From positions 28,522,001 through 28,586,000 of the forward strand of contig NC_079884.1 of assembly GCF_029227915.1 (NCBI RefSeq): a DNA stretch of 64,000 nt, in the 5' to 3' direction. A model generated the notes under the pieces. That model had not been told where the DNA came from. It saw nothing but the letters and a program-made list of their open reading frames with translations, and ran no database searches. Origin of the DNA: Hydractinia symbiolongicarpus (lineage: Eukaryota; Cnidaria; Hydrozoa; Anthoathecata; Hydractiniidae). The stretch's first letter is position 1. Each line of letters starts with the position of its first letter. Positions 9,571 to 22,608 of this stretch are shown here, piece by piece. A program made the position numbers and the translations under genes.

Positions 9571-11802
9571 TTTGAGGTACAACGGTTCTGTCACATATTC
9601 GTACCAATATGTATTTAGCGATAGTATTCGGATATTACTAGGTTGCATCGCTTTTAACAGTGAAACGCTTGACTGTGGGACTTAATTGAACTGATTTTGG
9701 ACTTTGACCTTGTAAATGTGATAAATGAGCCAGTTTGACTACAAGAAATAACATTCCTCCTAATTTGACATGATTGCTGGAACTCAGCGATTACACTGGT
9801 AACTGTGGTATCGCTTTATTACAAAATTAAGATAACCAATCATTCTTTACTGTGGGACCAATCGTAGCCGTTAGCTCGCGCTGAAGAAATAGAGACAGTT
9901 TTAGAAACTACATTTCATTTACTTTCTAACGGTGTCAATCCGTTTGAGTTACAACGGTTGCGTCACATATTCGTACCAACATGTATTTAGCGATATTTTT
10001 CCGCTACTACTAGGTTCCATCGCTTTTAACAGTGAAACGATTGACTGTGGGAATAAATAGAACTGATTCTGGGTGTGACCTTATAAATGTGATAAATGAG
10101 TGAATTGGTGTCAAAAGAATAACATTCTTCTTAATTTGACATGATTGCTGGAATTCATCGATTACATTAGGCTCTGTGGTAGCGCTTTATATAAAAATTT
10201 AGATAAATAAGTCTTTTCTTACTGTGGGACCAATCCTAGCCCTTAGCTTGCGCTGAAGAAATAGAGACAGTTTCAAATACTACATTCCACTGACTTTCTA
10301 ACGGTGTCAGTCCGTTTGAGTTACAACGGTTGCGTCACATATTCGTACCAACATGTATTTAGCGATAGTATTCGGATATTACTAGGTTGCATCGCTTTTA
10401 ACAGTGAAACGCTTGACTGTGGGACTTAATTGAACTGATTTTGGACTTTGACCTTGTAAATGTGATAAATGAGCCAGTTTGACTACAAGAAATAACATTC
10501 CTCCTAATTTGACATGATTGCTGGAACTCAGCGATTACACTGGTAACTGTGGTATCGCTTTATTACAAAATTAAAATAACCAATCATTCTTTACTGTGGG
10601 ACCGATCGTAGCCGTTAGCTCGCGCTGAAGAAATAGAGACAGTTTTAGAAACTACATTTCATTTACTTTCTAACGGTGTCAATCCGTTTGAGTTACAACG
10701 GTTGCGTCACATATTCGTACCAACATGTATTTAGCGATATTTTTCCGCTACTACTAGGTTCCATCGCATTTAACAGTGAAACGATTGACTGTGGGAATAA
10801 ATAGAACTGATTCTGGCTGTGACCTTATAAATGTGATAAATGAGTGAATTGGTGTCAAAAGAATAACATTCTTCTTAATTTGACATGATTGCTGGAATTC
10901 ATCGATTACATTAGGCTCTGTGGTAGCGCTTTATATAAAAATTAAGATAAATAAGTCTTTTCTTACTGTGGGACCAATCCTAGCCCTTAGCTTGCGCTGA
11001 AGAAATAGAGACAGTTTCAAATACTACATTCCACTGACTTTCTAACGGTGTCAGTCCGTTTGAGTTACAACGGTTGCGTCACATATTCGTACCAACATGT
11101 ATTTAGCGATAGTATTCGGATATTGCTAGGTTGCATCGCTTTTAACAGTGAAACGCTTGACTGTGGGACTTAATTGAACTGATTTTGGACTTTGACCTTG
11201 TAAATGTGATAAATGAGCCAGTTTGACTACAAGAAATAACATTCCTCCTAATTTGACATGATTGCTGGAACTCAGCGATTACACTGGTAACTGTGGTATC
11301 GCTTTATTACAAAATTAAGATAACCAATCATTCTTTACTGTGGGACCGATCCTAGCCGTTAGCTCGCGCTGAAGAAATAGAGACAGTTTTAGAAACTACA
11401 TTTCATTTACTTTCTAACGGTGTCAATCCGTTTGAGTTACAACGGTTGCGTCACATATTCGTACCAACATGTATTTAGCGATATTTTTCCGCTACTACTA
11501 GGTTCCATCGCTTTTAACAGTGAAACGATTGACTGTGGGAATAAATAGAACTGATTCTGGCTGTGACCTTATAAATGTGATAAATGAGTCAATTGGTGTC
11601 AAAAGAATAACATTCTTCTTAATTTGACATGATTGCTGGAATTCAGCGATTACATTAGGCTCTGTGGTAGCGCTTTATTTAAAAATTTAGATAAATAAAT
11701 CTTTTTTTGCTGTAGGACCAATCCTAGCCGTTAGCGCGCGCTGAAGATATAGAGACAGTTTCAAAATCTCCATTTCATTGACTTTTTAACAGTGTCAATC
11801 CG
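9571..11802. repeat. P-Q-R-Q-R-Q block, copy 2 (one extra R-Q step)
   Basis: The block matches 5101-6588 with a 4470 bp shift, then carries a further R (11059) and a last Q-derived monomer (11431). The R-Q pair is a 744 bp dimer and its gain is a simple tandem duplication. Small private changes include TTCTGGGTGTGACC (first Q) and CATCGCATTTAAC (second Q). Confidence 0.85.
11431..11802. repeat. Hybrid monomer: Q front, T rear
   Basis: The first part is Q (CCGCTACTAC, GGTTCCATCGC). From about 11585 it is T-like (GAGTCAATTGG, GGAATTCAGCG, GCTGTAGGACC, AGCGCGCGCT, ATCTCCATTTC). The switch falls between about 11520 and 11585, where Q and T are alike. This is the joint between the PQR block and the tetramer block in superunit 2. 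Confidence 0.82.
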
Positions 11803-12175
11803 TTTGCGTTACAACGGTTGCGTCACATATTCGTACCAACATGTATTTAGCGATAGTATTCGGATATTACTAGGTTGCATCGCTTTTAACAGTGAAACGT
11901 TTGACTGTGGGATTTAATTGAACTGACTTTGGACTTTGACCTTATAAATGTGATAAATGAGCCAGTTTGACTACAAGAAATAACATTCTTCCTAATTTGA
12001 CATGATTACTGGAACTCAGCGATTACACTGGTCACTGTGGTAGCGCTTTATTACAAAATTTAGATAAACAAGGCATTTTTTACTGTGGGACCAATCCTAG
12101 CCGTTGGCTCGCGCTGAAGAAATAGAGATAGTTTAAAAAACCACATTTCACTGACTTTCTAACGGTGTCAATCCG
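11803..12175. repeat. Hybrid monomer: U front, S/W rear
   Basis: It starts as U (TTTGCGTTAC, GTTTGACTGTGGGATTT, ACTGACTTTGG) and then has GCCAGTTTGACTACAAG, GATTACTGG, GGTCACTGTGG and CCGTTGGCTCG, which belong to S and W monomers. It lets T follow next, as T normally follows S or W. The exchange point is between about 11945 and 11970. Confidence 0.82.
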
Positions 12176-13666
12176 TTTGAGTTACAACGGTTGCGTCACA
12201 TATTCTTACCAACATGTATTTGGTGATTTTCTTCCGATATTACTAAGTTGTATTGCTTTTAACAGTGAAACGATTGACTGTGGGAATAAATAGAACTGAT
12301 TCTGGCTGTGACCTTATAAATGTGATAAATGAGTCAATTGGTGTCAAAAGAATAACATTCTTCTTAATTTGACATGATTGCTGGAATTCAGCGAATACAT
12401 TAGGCTCTGTGGTAGCGCTTTATTTAAAAATTTAGATAAATAAGTCTTTTTTTGCTGTAGGACCAATCCTAGCCGTTAGCGCGCGCTGAAGATATAGAGA
12501 CAGTTTCAAAATCTCCATTTCATTGACTTTTTAACAGTGTCAATCCGTTTGCGTTACAACGGTTGCGTCACATATTCGTACCAACATGTATTTAGCGATA
12601 GTATTCGGATATTACTAGGTTGCATCGCTTTTAACAGTGAAACGTTTGACTGTGGGATTTAATTGAACTGACTTTGGACTTTGACCTTATAAATGTGATA
12701 AATGAGCCAGTGTGACTACCAGAAATAACATTCTTCCTAATTTGACATGAATGCTGGAACTCAGCGATTACACTGGGCGCTGTGGTAGCACTTTATTAAA
12801 AAATTAAGATAAATAAGTCATTTTTTACTGTAGGATCAATCCTAGCCGTTATCTCGCGCTGAAGAAATAGAGACAGTTTTTAAAACTACCTTTCATTGAC
12901 TTTCTAACGGTGTCAATCCGTTTGAGTTACAACGGTTGCGTCACATATTCGTACCAACATGTATTTTGTGATTTTCTTCCGATATTACTAGGTTGTATTG
13001 CTTTTAACAGTGAAACGATTGACTGTGGGAATAAATAGAACTGATTCTGGACTGTGACCTTATAAATGTAATAACTGAGTCAATTGGTGTCCAAAGAATA
13101 ACACTCTTCTTAATTTGACATGATTGCTGGAATTCAGCGGTTACATTAGGCTCTGTGGTAGCGCTTTAATTAAGAATTTAGATAAATAAGTCTTTTCTTA
13201 CTGTGGGAACAATCCTGGCCGTTAGCAGGCGCTGAATAAATAGGAACAGTTCCAAAGACTACATTTCATTGACTTTCTAGCGGTATAAGTCCATTTGAGT
13301 TACAACGGTTCTGTCACATATTCGTACCAATATGTACTTAGCGATAGTATTCGGATATTACTAGGTTGCATCGCTTTTAACAGTGAAACGCTTGACTGTG
13401 GGACTTAATTGAACTGACTTTGGACTTTGACCTTATAAATGTGATAAATGAGCCAGTTTGACTACAAGAAATAACATTCTTCCTAATTTGACATGATTAC
13501 TGGAACTCAGCGATTACACTGGTCACTGTGGTAGCGCTTTATTACAAAATTTAGATAAAGAAGGCATTTTTTACTGTGGGACCAATCCTAGCCGTTGGCT
13601 CGCGCTGAAGAAATAGAGATAGTTTAAAAAACCACATTTCACTGACTTTCTAACGGTGTCAATCCG
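12176..13666. repeat. T-U-V-W* tetramer, superunit 2, first copy
   Basis: The order and the diagnostic variants match 6962-8452. The closing W* is hybrid. The T carries TTCTTACCAACATG, found also at 6962, 13667 and 18137 but not in the T copies at 8453, 15158, 19628 and 21119, so two T lineages coexist. Confidence 0.88.
13294..13666. repeat. Patchwork W* monomer with a U-type insert tract
   Basis: The front is W (GGTTCTGTCAC, ATATGTACTTAGC, CTTGACTGTGGGACTT). A short middle part, ACTGACTTTGG to CCTTATAAATGTG, is U-like, where other W copies have ACTGATTTTAG and CCTTGTAAATGGG. The rear returns to the S/W type. A short tract flanked by W on both sides resembles gene conversion rather than a simple crossover. 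Confidence 0.72.
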
Positions 13667-15157
13667 TTTGAGTTACAACGGTTGCGTCACATATTCTTAC
13701 CAACATGTATTTGGTGATTTTCTTCCGATATTACTAAGTTGTATTGCTTTTAACAGTGAAACGATTGACTGTGGGAATAAATAGAACTGATTCTGGCTGT
13801 GACCTTATAAATGTGATAAATGAGTCAATTGGTGTCAAAAGAATAACATTCTTCTTAATTTGACATGATTGCTGGAATTCAGCGAATACATTAGGCTCTG
13901 TGGTAGCGCTTTATTTAAAAATTTAGATAAATAAGTCTTTTTTTGCTGTAGGACCAATCCTAGCCGTTAGCGCGCGCTGAAGATATAGAGACAGTTTCAA
14001 AATCTCCATTTCATTGACTTTTTAACAGTGTCAATCCGTTTGCGTTACAACGGTTGCGTCACATATTCGTACCAACATGTATTTAGCGATAGTATTCGGA
14101 TATTACTAGGTTGCATCGCTTTTAACAGTGAAACGTTTGACTGTGGGATTTAATTGAACTGACTTTGGACTTTGACCTTATAAATGTGATAAATGAGCCA
14201 GTGTGACTACCAGAAATAACATTCTTCCTAATTTGACATGAATGCTGGAACTCAGCGATTACACTGGGCGCTGTGGTAGCACTTTATTAAAAAATTAAGA
14301 TAAATAAGTCATTTTTTACTGTAGGATCAATCCTAGCCGTTATCTCGCGCTGAAGAAATAGAGACAGTTTTTAAAACTACCTTTCATTGACTTTCTAACG
14401 GTGTCAATCCGTTTGAGTTACAACGGTTGCGTCACATATTCGTACCAACATGTATTTTGTGATTTTCTTCCGATATTACTAGGTTGTATTGCTTTTAACA
14501 GTGAAACGATTGACTGTGGGAATAAATAGAACTGATTCTGGACTGTGACCTTATAAATGTAATAACTGAGTCAATTGGTGTCCAAAGAATAACACTCTTC
14601 TTAATTTGACATGATTGCTGGAATTCAGCGGTTACATTAGGCTCTGTGGTAGCGCTTTAATTAAGAATTTAGATAAATAAGTCTTTTCTTACTGTGGGAC
14701 CAATCCTGGCCGTTAGCAGGCGCTGAATAAATAGGAACAGTTCCAAAGACTACATTTCATTGACTTTCTAGCGGTATAAGTCCATTTGAGTTACAACGGT
14801 TCTGTCACATATTCGTACCAATATGTACTTAGCGATAGTATTCGGATATTACTAGGTTGCATCGCTTTTAACAGTGAAACGCTTGACTGTGGGACTTAAT
14901 TGAACTGATTTTAGACTTTGACCTTGTAAATGGGATAAATGAGCCAGTTTGACTACAAGAAATAACATTCTTCCTAATTTGACATGATTACTGGAACTCA
15001 GCGATTACACTGGTCACTGTGGTAGCGCTTTATTACAAAATTAAGATAAACAAGGCATTTCTTACTGTGGGACAAATCCTAGCCGTTGGCTCGCGCTGAA
15101 GAAATAGAGACAGTTTAAAAAACCACATTTCACTGACTTTCTAACGGTGTCAATCCG
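13667..15157. repeat. T-U-V-W tetramer, superunit 2, second copy
   Basis: It lies 1491 bp after the previous tetramer and shares the AGAGATAG variant just upstream (13613-13620) with the sequence before 6962 and 12176. W is the regular form with ACTGATTTTAGAC and GTAAATGGG. Confidence 0.88.
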
Positions 15158-16275
15158 TTTGAGTTACAACGGTTGCGTCACATATTCGTATCAACATGTA
15201 TTTGGTGATTTTCTTCCGATATTACTAAGTTGCATTGCTTTTAACAGTGAAACGATTGACTGTGGGAATAAATAGAACTGATTCTGGCTGTGACCTTATA
15301 AATGTGATAAATGAGTCAATTGGTGTCAAAAGAATAACATTCTTCTTAATTTGACATGATTGCTGGAATTCAGCGAATACATTAGGCTCTGTGGTAGCGC
15401 TTTATTTAAAAATTTAGATAAGTAAGTCCTTTTTTGCTGTAGGACCAATCCTAGCCGTTAGCGCGCGCTGAAGATATAGAGACAGTTTCAAAATCTCCAT
15501 TTCATTGACTTTTTAACAGTGTCAATCCGTTTGCGTTACAACGGTTGCGTCACATATTCGTACCAACATGTATTTAGCGATAGTATTCGGATATTACTAG
15601 GTTGCATCGCTTTTAACAGTGAAACGTTTGACTGTGGGATTTAATTGAACTGACTTTGGACTTTGACCTTATAAATGTGATAAATGAGCCAGTGTGACTA
15701 CCAGAAATAACATTCTTCCTAATTTGACATGAATGCTGGAACTCAGCGATTACACTGGGCGCTGTGGTAGCACTTTATTAAAAAATTAAGATAAATAAGT
15801 CATTTTTTACTGTAGGACCAATCCTAGCCGTTATCTCGCGCTGAAGAAATAGAGACAGTTTTTAAAACTACCTTTCATTGACTTTCTAACGGTGTCAATC
15901 CGTTTGAGTTACAACGGTTGCGTCACATATTCGTACCAACATGTATTTTGTGATTTTCTTCCGATATTACTAAGTTGTATTGCTTTTAACAGTGAAACGA
16001 TTCACTGTGGGAATAAGTAGAACTGATTCTGGACTGTGACCTTATAAATGTAATAACTGAGTCAATTGGTGTCCAAAGAATAACACTCTTCTTAATTTGA
16101 CATGATTGCTGGAATTCAGCGGTTACATTAGGCTCTGTGGTAGCGCTTTAATTAAGAATTTAGATAAATAAGTCTTTTCTTACTGTGGGACCAATCCTGG
16201 CCGTTAGCAGGCGCTGAATAAATAGGAACAGTTCCAAAGACCATATTTCATTGACTTTGTAGCGGTATAAGTCCG
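15158..16275. repeat. T-U-V partial tetramer ending superunit 2
   Basis: It is almost the same as 8453-9570, down to TATCAACATG, AAGTTGCATTGC and GATTCACTGTGGGAATAAG. One visible difference is AACAGTGTCAATCC here against AACATTGTCAATCC at the earlier U edge. The match shows that a multi-kilobase segment was copied as a unit. Confidence 0.88.
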
Positions 16276-17763
16276 TTTGAGGTACAACGGTTCTGTCACA
16301 TATTCGTACCAATATGTATTTAGCGATAGTATTCGGATATTACTAGGTTGCATCGCTTTTAACAGTGAAACGCTTGACTGTGGGACTTAATTGAACTGAT
16401 TTTGGACTTTGACCTTGTAAATGTGATAAATGAGCCAGTTTGACTACAAGAAATAACATTCCTCCTAATTTGACATGATTGCTGGAACTCAGCGATTACA
16501 CTGGTAACTGTGGTATCGCTTTATTACAAAATTAAGATAACCAATCATTCTTTACTGTGGGACCAATCGTAGCCGTTAGCTCGCGCTGAAGAAATAGAGA
16601 CAGTTTTAGAAACTACATTTCATTTACTTTCTAACGGTGTCAATCCGTTTGAGTTACAACGGTTGCGTCACATATTCGTACCAACATGTATTTAGCGATA
16701 TTTTTCCGCTACTACTAGGTTCCATCGCTTTTAACAGTGAAACGATTGACTGTGGGAATAAATAGAACTGATTCTGGCTGTGACCTTATAAATGTGATAA
16801 ATGAGTGAATTGGTGTCAAAAGAATAACATTCTTCTTAATTTGACATGATTGCTGGAATTCATCGATTACATTAGGCTCTGTGGTAGCGCTTTATATAAA
16901 AATTTAGATAAATAAGTCTTTTCTTACTGTGGGACCAATCCTAGCCCTTAGCTTGCGCTGAAGAAATAGAGACAGTTTCAAATACTACATTCCACTGACT
17001 TTCTAACGGTGTCAGTCCGTTTGAGTTACAACGGTTGCGTCACATATTCGTACCAACATGTATTTAGCGATAGTATTCGGATATTACTAGGTTGCATCGC
17101 TTTTAACAGTGAAACGCTTGACTGTGGGACTTAATTGAACTGATTTTGGACTTTGACCTTGTAAATGTGATAAATGAGCCAGTTTGACTACAAGAAATAA
17201 CATTCCTCCTAATTTGACATGATTGCTGGAACTCAGCGATTACACTGGTAACTGTGGTATCGCTTTATTACAAAATTAAGATAACCAATCATTCTTTACT
17301 GTGGGACCGATCCTAGCCGTTAGCTCGCGCTGAAGAAATAGAGACAGTTTTAGAAACTACATTTCATTTACTTTCTAACGGTGTCAATCCGTTTGAGTTA
17401 CAACGGTTGCGTCACATATTCGTACTAACATGTATTTAGCGATATTTTTCCGCTACTACTAGGTTCCATCGCTTTTAACAGTGAAACGATTGACTGTGGG
17501 AATAAATAGAACTGATTCTGGCTGTGACCTTATAAATGTGATAAATGAGTGAATTGGTGTCGAAAGAATAACATTCTTCTTAATTTGACATGATTGCTGG
17601 AATTCATCGATTACATTAGGCTCTGTGGTAGCGCTTTATATAAAAATTTAGATAAATAAGTCTTTTCTTACTGTGGGACCAATCCTAGCCCTTAGCTTAC
17701 GCTGAAGAAATAGAGACAGTTTCAAATACTACATTCCACTGACTTTCTAACGGTGTCAGTCCG
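16276..17763. repeat. P-Q-R-Q block, copy 3
   Basis: It matches 5101-6588 with an 11,175 bp shift and shares GGTGTCGAAAG in the second Q only with that copy. Its P matches 9571 (6705 bp shift) at the ATCGTAGCC change. A private variant is CGTACTAACATG at about 17423. Confidence 0.85.
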
Positions 17764-18136
17764 TTTGAGTTACAACGGTTGCGTCACATATTCGTACCAA
17801 CATGTATTTACCGATAGTATTCGGATATTGCTAGGTTGCATCGCTTTTAACAGTGAAACGCTTGACTGTGGGACTTAATTGAACTGATTTTGGACTTTGA
17901 CCTTGTAAATGGGATAAATGAGCCAGTTTGACTACAAGAAATAACATTCTTCCTAATTTGACATGATTACTGGAACTCAGCGATTACACTGGTCACTGTG
18001 GTAGCGCTTTATCACAAAATTTAGATAAACAAGGCATTTTTTACTGTGGGACCAATCCTAGCCGTTGGCTCGCGCTGAAGAAATAGAGACAGTTTAAAAA
18101 ACCACATTTCACTGACTTTCTAACGGTGTCAATCCG

Positions 18137-19627
18137 TTTGAGTTACAACGGTTGCGTCACATATTCTTACCAACATGTATTTGGTGATTTTCTTCCGATA
18201 TTACTAAGTTGTATTGCTTTTAACAGTGAAACGATTGACTGTGGGAATAAATAGAACTGATTCTGGCTGTGACCTTATAAATGTGATAAATGAGTCAATT
18301 GGTGTCAAAAGAATAACATTCTTCTTAATTTGACATGATTGCTGGAATTCAGCGATTACATTAGGCTCTGTGGTAGCGCTTTATTTAAAAATTTAGATAA
18401 ATAAGTCTTTTTTTGCTGTAGGACCAATCCTAGCCGTTAGCGCGCGCTGAAGATATAGAGACAGTTTCAAAATCTCCATTTCATTGACTTTTTAACAGTG
18501 TCAATCCGTTTGCGTTACAACGGTTGCGTCACATATTCGTACCAACATGTATTTAGCGATAGTATTCGGATATTACTAGGTTGCATCGCTTTTAACAGTG
18601 AAACGTTTGACTGTGGGATTTAATTGAACTGACTTTGGACTTTGACCTTATAAATGTGATAAATGAGCCAGTGTGACTACCAGAAATAACATTCTTCCTA
18701 ATTTGACATGAATGCTGGAACTCAGCGATTACACTGGGCGCTGTGGTAGCACTTTAGTAAAAAATTAAGATAAATAAGTCATTTTTTACTGTAGGACCAA
18801 TCCTAGCCGTTATCTCGCGCTGAAGAAATAGAGACAGTTTTTAAAACTACCTTTCATTGACTTTCTAACGGTGTCAATCCGTTTGAGTTACAACGGTTGC
18901 GTCACATATTCGTACCAACATGTATTTTGTGATTTTCTTCCGATATTACTAGGTTGTATTGCTTTTAACAGTGAAACGATTGACTGTGGGAATAAATAGA
19001 ACTGATTCTGGACTGTGACCTTATAAATGTAATAACTGAGTCAATTGGTGTCCAAAGAATAACACTCTTCTTAATTTGACATGATTGCTGGAATTCAGCG
19101 GTTACATTAGGCTCTGTGGTAGCGCTTTTATTAAGAATTTAGATAAATAAGTCTTTTCTTACTGTGGGACCAATCCTGGCCGTTAGCAGGCGCTGAATAA
19201 ATAGGAACAGTTCCAAAGACTACATTTCATTGACTTTCTAGCGGTATAAGTCCATTTGAGTTACAACGGTTCTGTCACATATTCGTACCAATATGTACTT
19301 AGCGATAGTATTCGGATATTACTAGGTTGCATCGCTTTTAACAGTGAAACGCTTGACTGTGGGACTTAATTGAACTGATTTTAGACTTTGACCTTGTAAA
19401 TGGGATAAATGAGCCAGTTTGACTACAAGAAATAACATTCTTCCTAATTTGACATGATTACTGGAACTCAGCGATTACACTGGTCACTGTGGTAGCGCTT
19501 TATTACAAAATGAAGATAAACAAGGCATTTTTTACTGTGGGACCAATCCTAGCCGTTGGCTCGCGCTGAAGAAATAGAGACAGTTTAAAAAACCACATTT
19601 CACTGACTTTCTAACGGTGTCAATCCG
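18137..19627. repeat. T-U-V-W tetramer, superunit 3, first copy
   Basis: The T has TTCTTACCAACATG and GAATTCAGCGATTAC. V and W are regular, with small private changes such as CTTTTATTAAG in V. It is preceded by S, as the tetramer at 6962 is. Confidence 0.87.
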
Positions 19628-21118
19628 TTTGAGTTACAACGGTTGCGTCACATATTCGTACCAACATGTATTTGGTGATTTTCTTCCGATATTACTAAGT
19701 TGTATTGCTTTTAACAGTGAAACGATTGACTGTGGGAATAAATAGAACTGATTCTGGCTGTGACCTTATAAATGTGATAAATGAGTCAATTGGTGTCAAA
19801 AGAATAACATTCTTCTCAATTTGACATGATTGCTGGAATTCAGCGAATACATTAGGCTCTGTGGTAGCGCTTTATTTAAAAATTTAGATAAATAAGTCCT
19901 TTTTTGCTGTAGGACCAATCCTAGCCGTTAGCGCGCGCTGAAGATATAGAGACAGTTTCAAAATCTCCATTTCATTGACTTTTTAACAGTGTCAATCCGT
20001 TTGCGTTACAACGGTTGCGTCACATATTCGTACCAACATGTATTTAGCGATAGTATTCGGATATTACTAGGTTGCATCGCTTTTAACAGTGAAACGTTTG
20101 ACTGTGGGATTTAATTGAACTGACTTTGGACTTTGACCTTATAAATGTGATAAATGAGCCAGTGTGACTACCAGAAATAACATTCTTCATAATTTGACAT
20201 GAATGCTGGAACTCAGCGATTACACTGGGCGCTGTGGTAGCACTTTATTAAAAAATTAAGATAAATAAGTCATTTTTTACTGTAGGACCAATCCTAGCCG
20301 TTATCTCGCGCTGAAGAAATAGAGACAGTTTTTAAAACTACCTTTCATTGACTTTCTAACGGTGTCAATCCGTTTGAGTTACAACGGTTGCGTCACATAT
20401 TCGTACCAACATGTATTTTGTGATTTTCTTCCGATATTACTAAGTTGTATTGCTTTTAACAGTGAAACGATTGACTGTGGGAATAAATAGAACTGATTCT
20501 GGACTGCAACCTTATAAATGTAATAACTGAGTCAATTGGTGTCCAAAGAATAACACTCTTCTTAATTTGACATGATTGCTGGAATTCAGCGGTTACATTA
20601 GGCTCTGTGGTAGCGCTTTAATTAAGAATTTAGATAAATAAGTCTTTTCTTACTGTGGGACCAATCCTGGCCGTTAGCAGGCGCTGAATAAATAGGAACA
20701 GTTCCAAAGACTACATTTCATTGACTTTCTAGCGGTATAAGTCCATTTGAGTTACAACGGTTCTGTCACATATTCGTACCAATATGTACTTAGCGATAGT
20801 ATTCGGATATTACTAGGTTGCATCGCTTTTAACAGTGAAACGCTTGACTGTGGGACTTAATTGAACTGATTTTAGACTTTGACTTTGTAAATGGGATAAA
20901 TGAGCCAGTTTGACTACAAGAAATAACATTCTTCCTAATTTGACATGATTACTGGAACTCAGCGATTACACTGGTCACTGTGGTAGCGCTTTATTACAAA
21001 ATTAAGATAAACAAGGCATTTTTTACTGTGGGACCAATCCTAGCCGTTGGCTTGCGCTGAAGAAATAGAGACAGTTTAAAAAACCACATTCCACTGACTT
21101 TCTAACGGTGTCAATCCG
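19628..21118. repeat. T-U-V-W tetramer, superunit 3, second copy
   Basis: The T is of the CGTACCAACATG lineage. V has GACTGCAACC in place of GACTGTGACC, and W has GACTTTGACTTTG. These single changes separate it from the neighbouring tetramers, while the rest aligns without gaps. Confidence 0.87.
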
Positions 21119-22608
21119 TTTGAGTTACAACGGTTGCGTCACATATTCGTACCAACATGTATTTGGTGATTTTCTTCCGATATTACTAAGTTGTATTGCT
21201 TTTAACAGTGAAACGATTGACTGTGGGAATAAATAGAACTGATTCTGGCTGTGACCTTATAAATGTGATAAATGAGTCAATTGGTGTCAAAAGAATAACA
21301 TTCTTCTTAATTTGACATGATTGGTGGAATTCAGCGAATACATTAGGCTCTGTGGTAGCGCTTTATTTAAAATTTAGATAAATAAGTCTTTTTTTGCTGT
21401 AGGACCAATCCTAGCCGTTAGCGCGCGCTGAAGATATAGAGACAGTTTCAAAATCTCCATTTCATTGACTTTTTAACAGTGTCAATCCGTTTGCGTTACA
21501 ACGGTTGCGTCACATATTCGTACCAACATGTATTTAGCGATAGTATTCGGATATTACTAGGTTGCATCGCTTTTAACAGTGAAACGTTTGACTGTGGGAT
21601 TTAATTGAACTGACTTTGGACTTTGACCTTATAAATGTGATAAATGAGCCAGTGTGACTACCAGAAATAACATTCTTCCTAATTTGACATGAATGCTGGA
21701 ACTCAGCGATTACACTGGGCGCTGTGGTAGCACTTTATTAAAAAATTAAGATAAATAAGTCATTTTTTACTGTAGGACCAATCCTAGCCGTTATCTCGCG
21801 CTGAAGAAATAGAGACAGTTTTTAAAACTACCTTTCATTGACTTTCTAACGGTGTCAATCCGTTTGAGTTACAACGGTTGCGTCACATATTCGTACCAAC
21901 ATGTATTTTGTGATTTTCTTCCGATATTACTAAGTTGTATTGCTTTTAACAGTGAAACGATTGACTGTGGGAATAAATAGAACTGATTCTGGACTGTGAC
22001 CTTATAAATGTAATAACTGAGTCAATTGGTGTCCAAAGAATAACACTCTTCTTAATTTGACATGATTGCTGGCATTCAGCGGTTACATTAGGCTCTGTGG
22101 TAGCGCTTTATTTAAGAATTTAGATAATTAAGTCTTTTCTTACTGTGGGACCAATCCTGGCCGTTAGCAGGCGCTGAATAAATAGGAACAGTTCCAAAGA
22201 CTACATTTCATTGACTTTCTAGCGGTATAAGTCCGTTTGAGTTACAACGGTTCTGTCACATATTCGTACCAATATGTACTTAGCGATAGTATTCGGATAT
22301 TACTAGGTTGCATCGCTTTTAACAGTGAAACGCTTGACTGTGGGACTTAATTGAACTGATTTTGGACTTTGACCTTGTAAATGGGATAAATGAGCCAGTT
22401 TGACTACAAGAAATATCATTCTTCCTAATTTGACATGATTACTGGAACTCAGCGATTACACTGGTCACTGTGGTAGCGCTTTATTACAAAATTAAGATAA
22501 ACAAGGTATTTTTTACTGTGGGACCAATCCTAGCCGTTGGCTCGCGCTGAAGAAATAGAGACAGTTTAAAAAACTACATTTCACTGACTTTCTAACGGTG
22601 TCAATCCG
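21119..22608. repeat. T-U-V-W tetramer, superunit 3, third copy
   Basis: T has GATTGGTGG and one fewer A in the AAATTTAG run, which accounts for its 371 bp length. V has GCTGGCATTCAGCGG, which loses the EcoRI site, and AGATAATTAAG; both reappear 1727 bp downstream in the duplicated V at 23590. W restores GTCCGTTTGAG at its edge. Confidence 0.87.

Larger units (their letters stand above)
9571..16275. repeat. Superunit 2: PQRQRQ-U*T-UVW*T-UVWT-UV (18 monomers, 6705 bp)
   Basis: Monomer starts are 9571 P, 9943 Q, 10315 R, 10687 Q, 11059 R, 11431 Q/T hybrid, 11803 U hybrid, 12176 T, 12548 U, 12921 V, 13294 W hybrid, 13667 T, 14039 U, 14412 V, 14785 W, 15158 T, 15530 U and 15903 V. It differs from superunit 1 by an extra R-Q step, by extra tetramers, and by hybrids where P/Q/R-type and T/U/V/W-type sequence were joined. 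GACCAATCGTAGCCG in P is shared only with the P at 16276. Confidence 0.87.
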
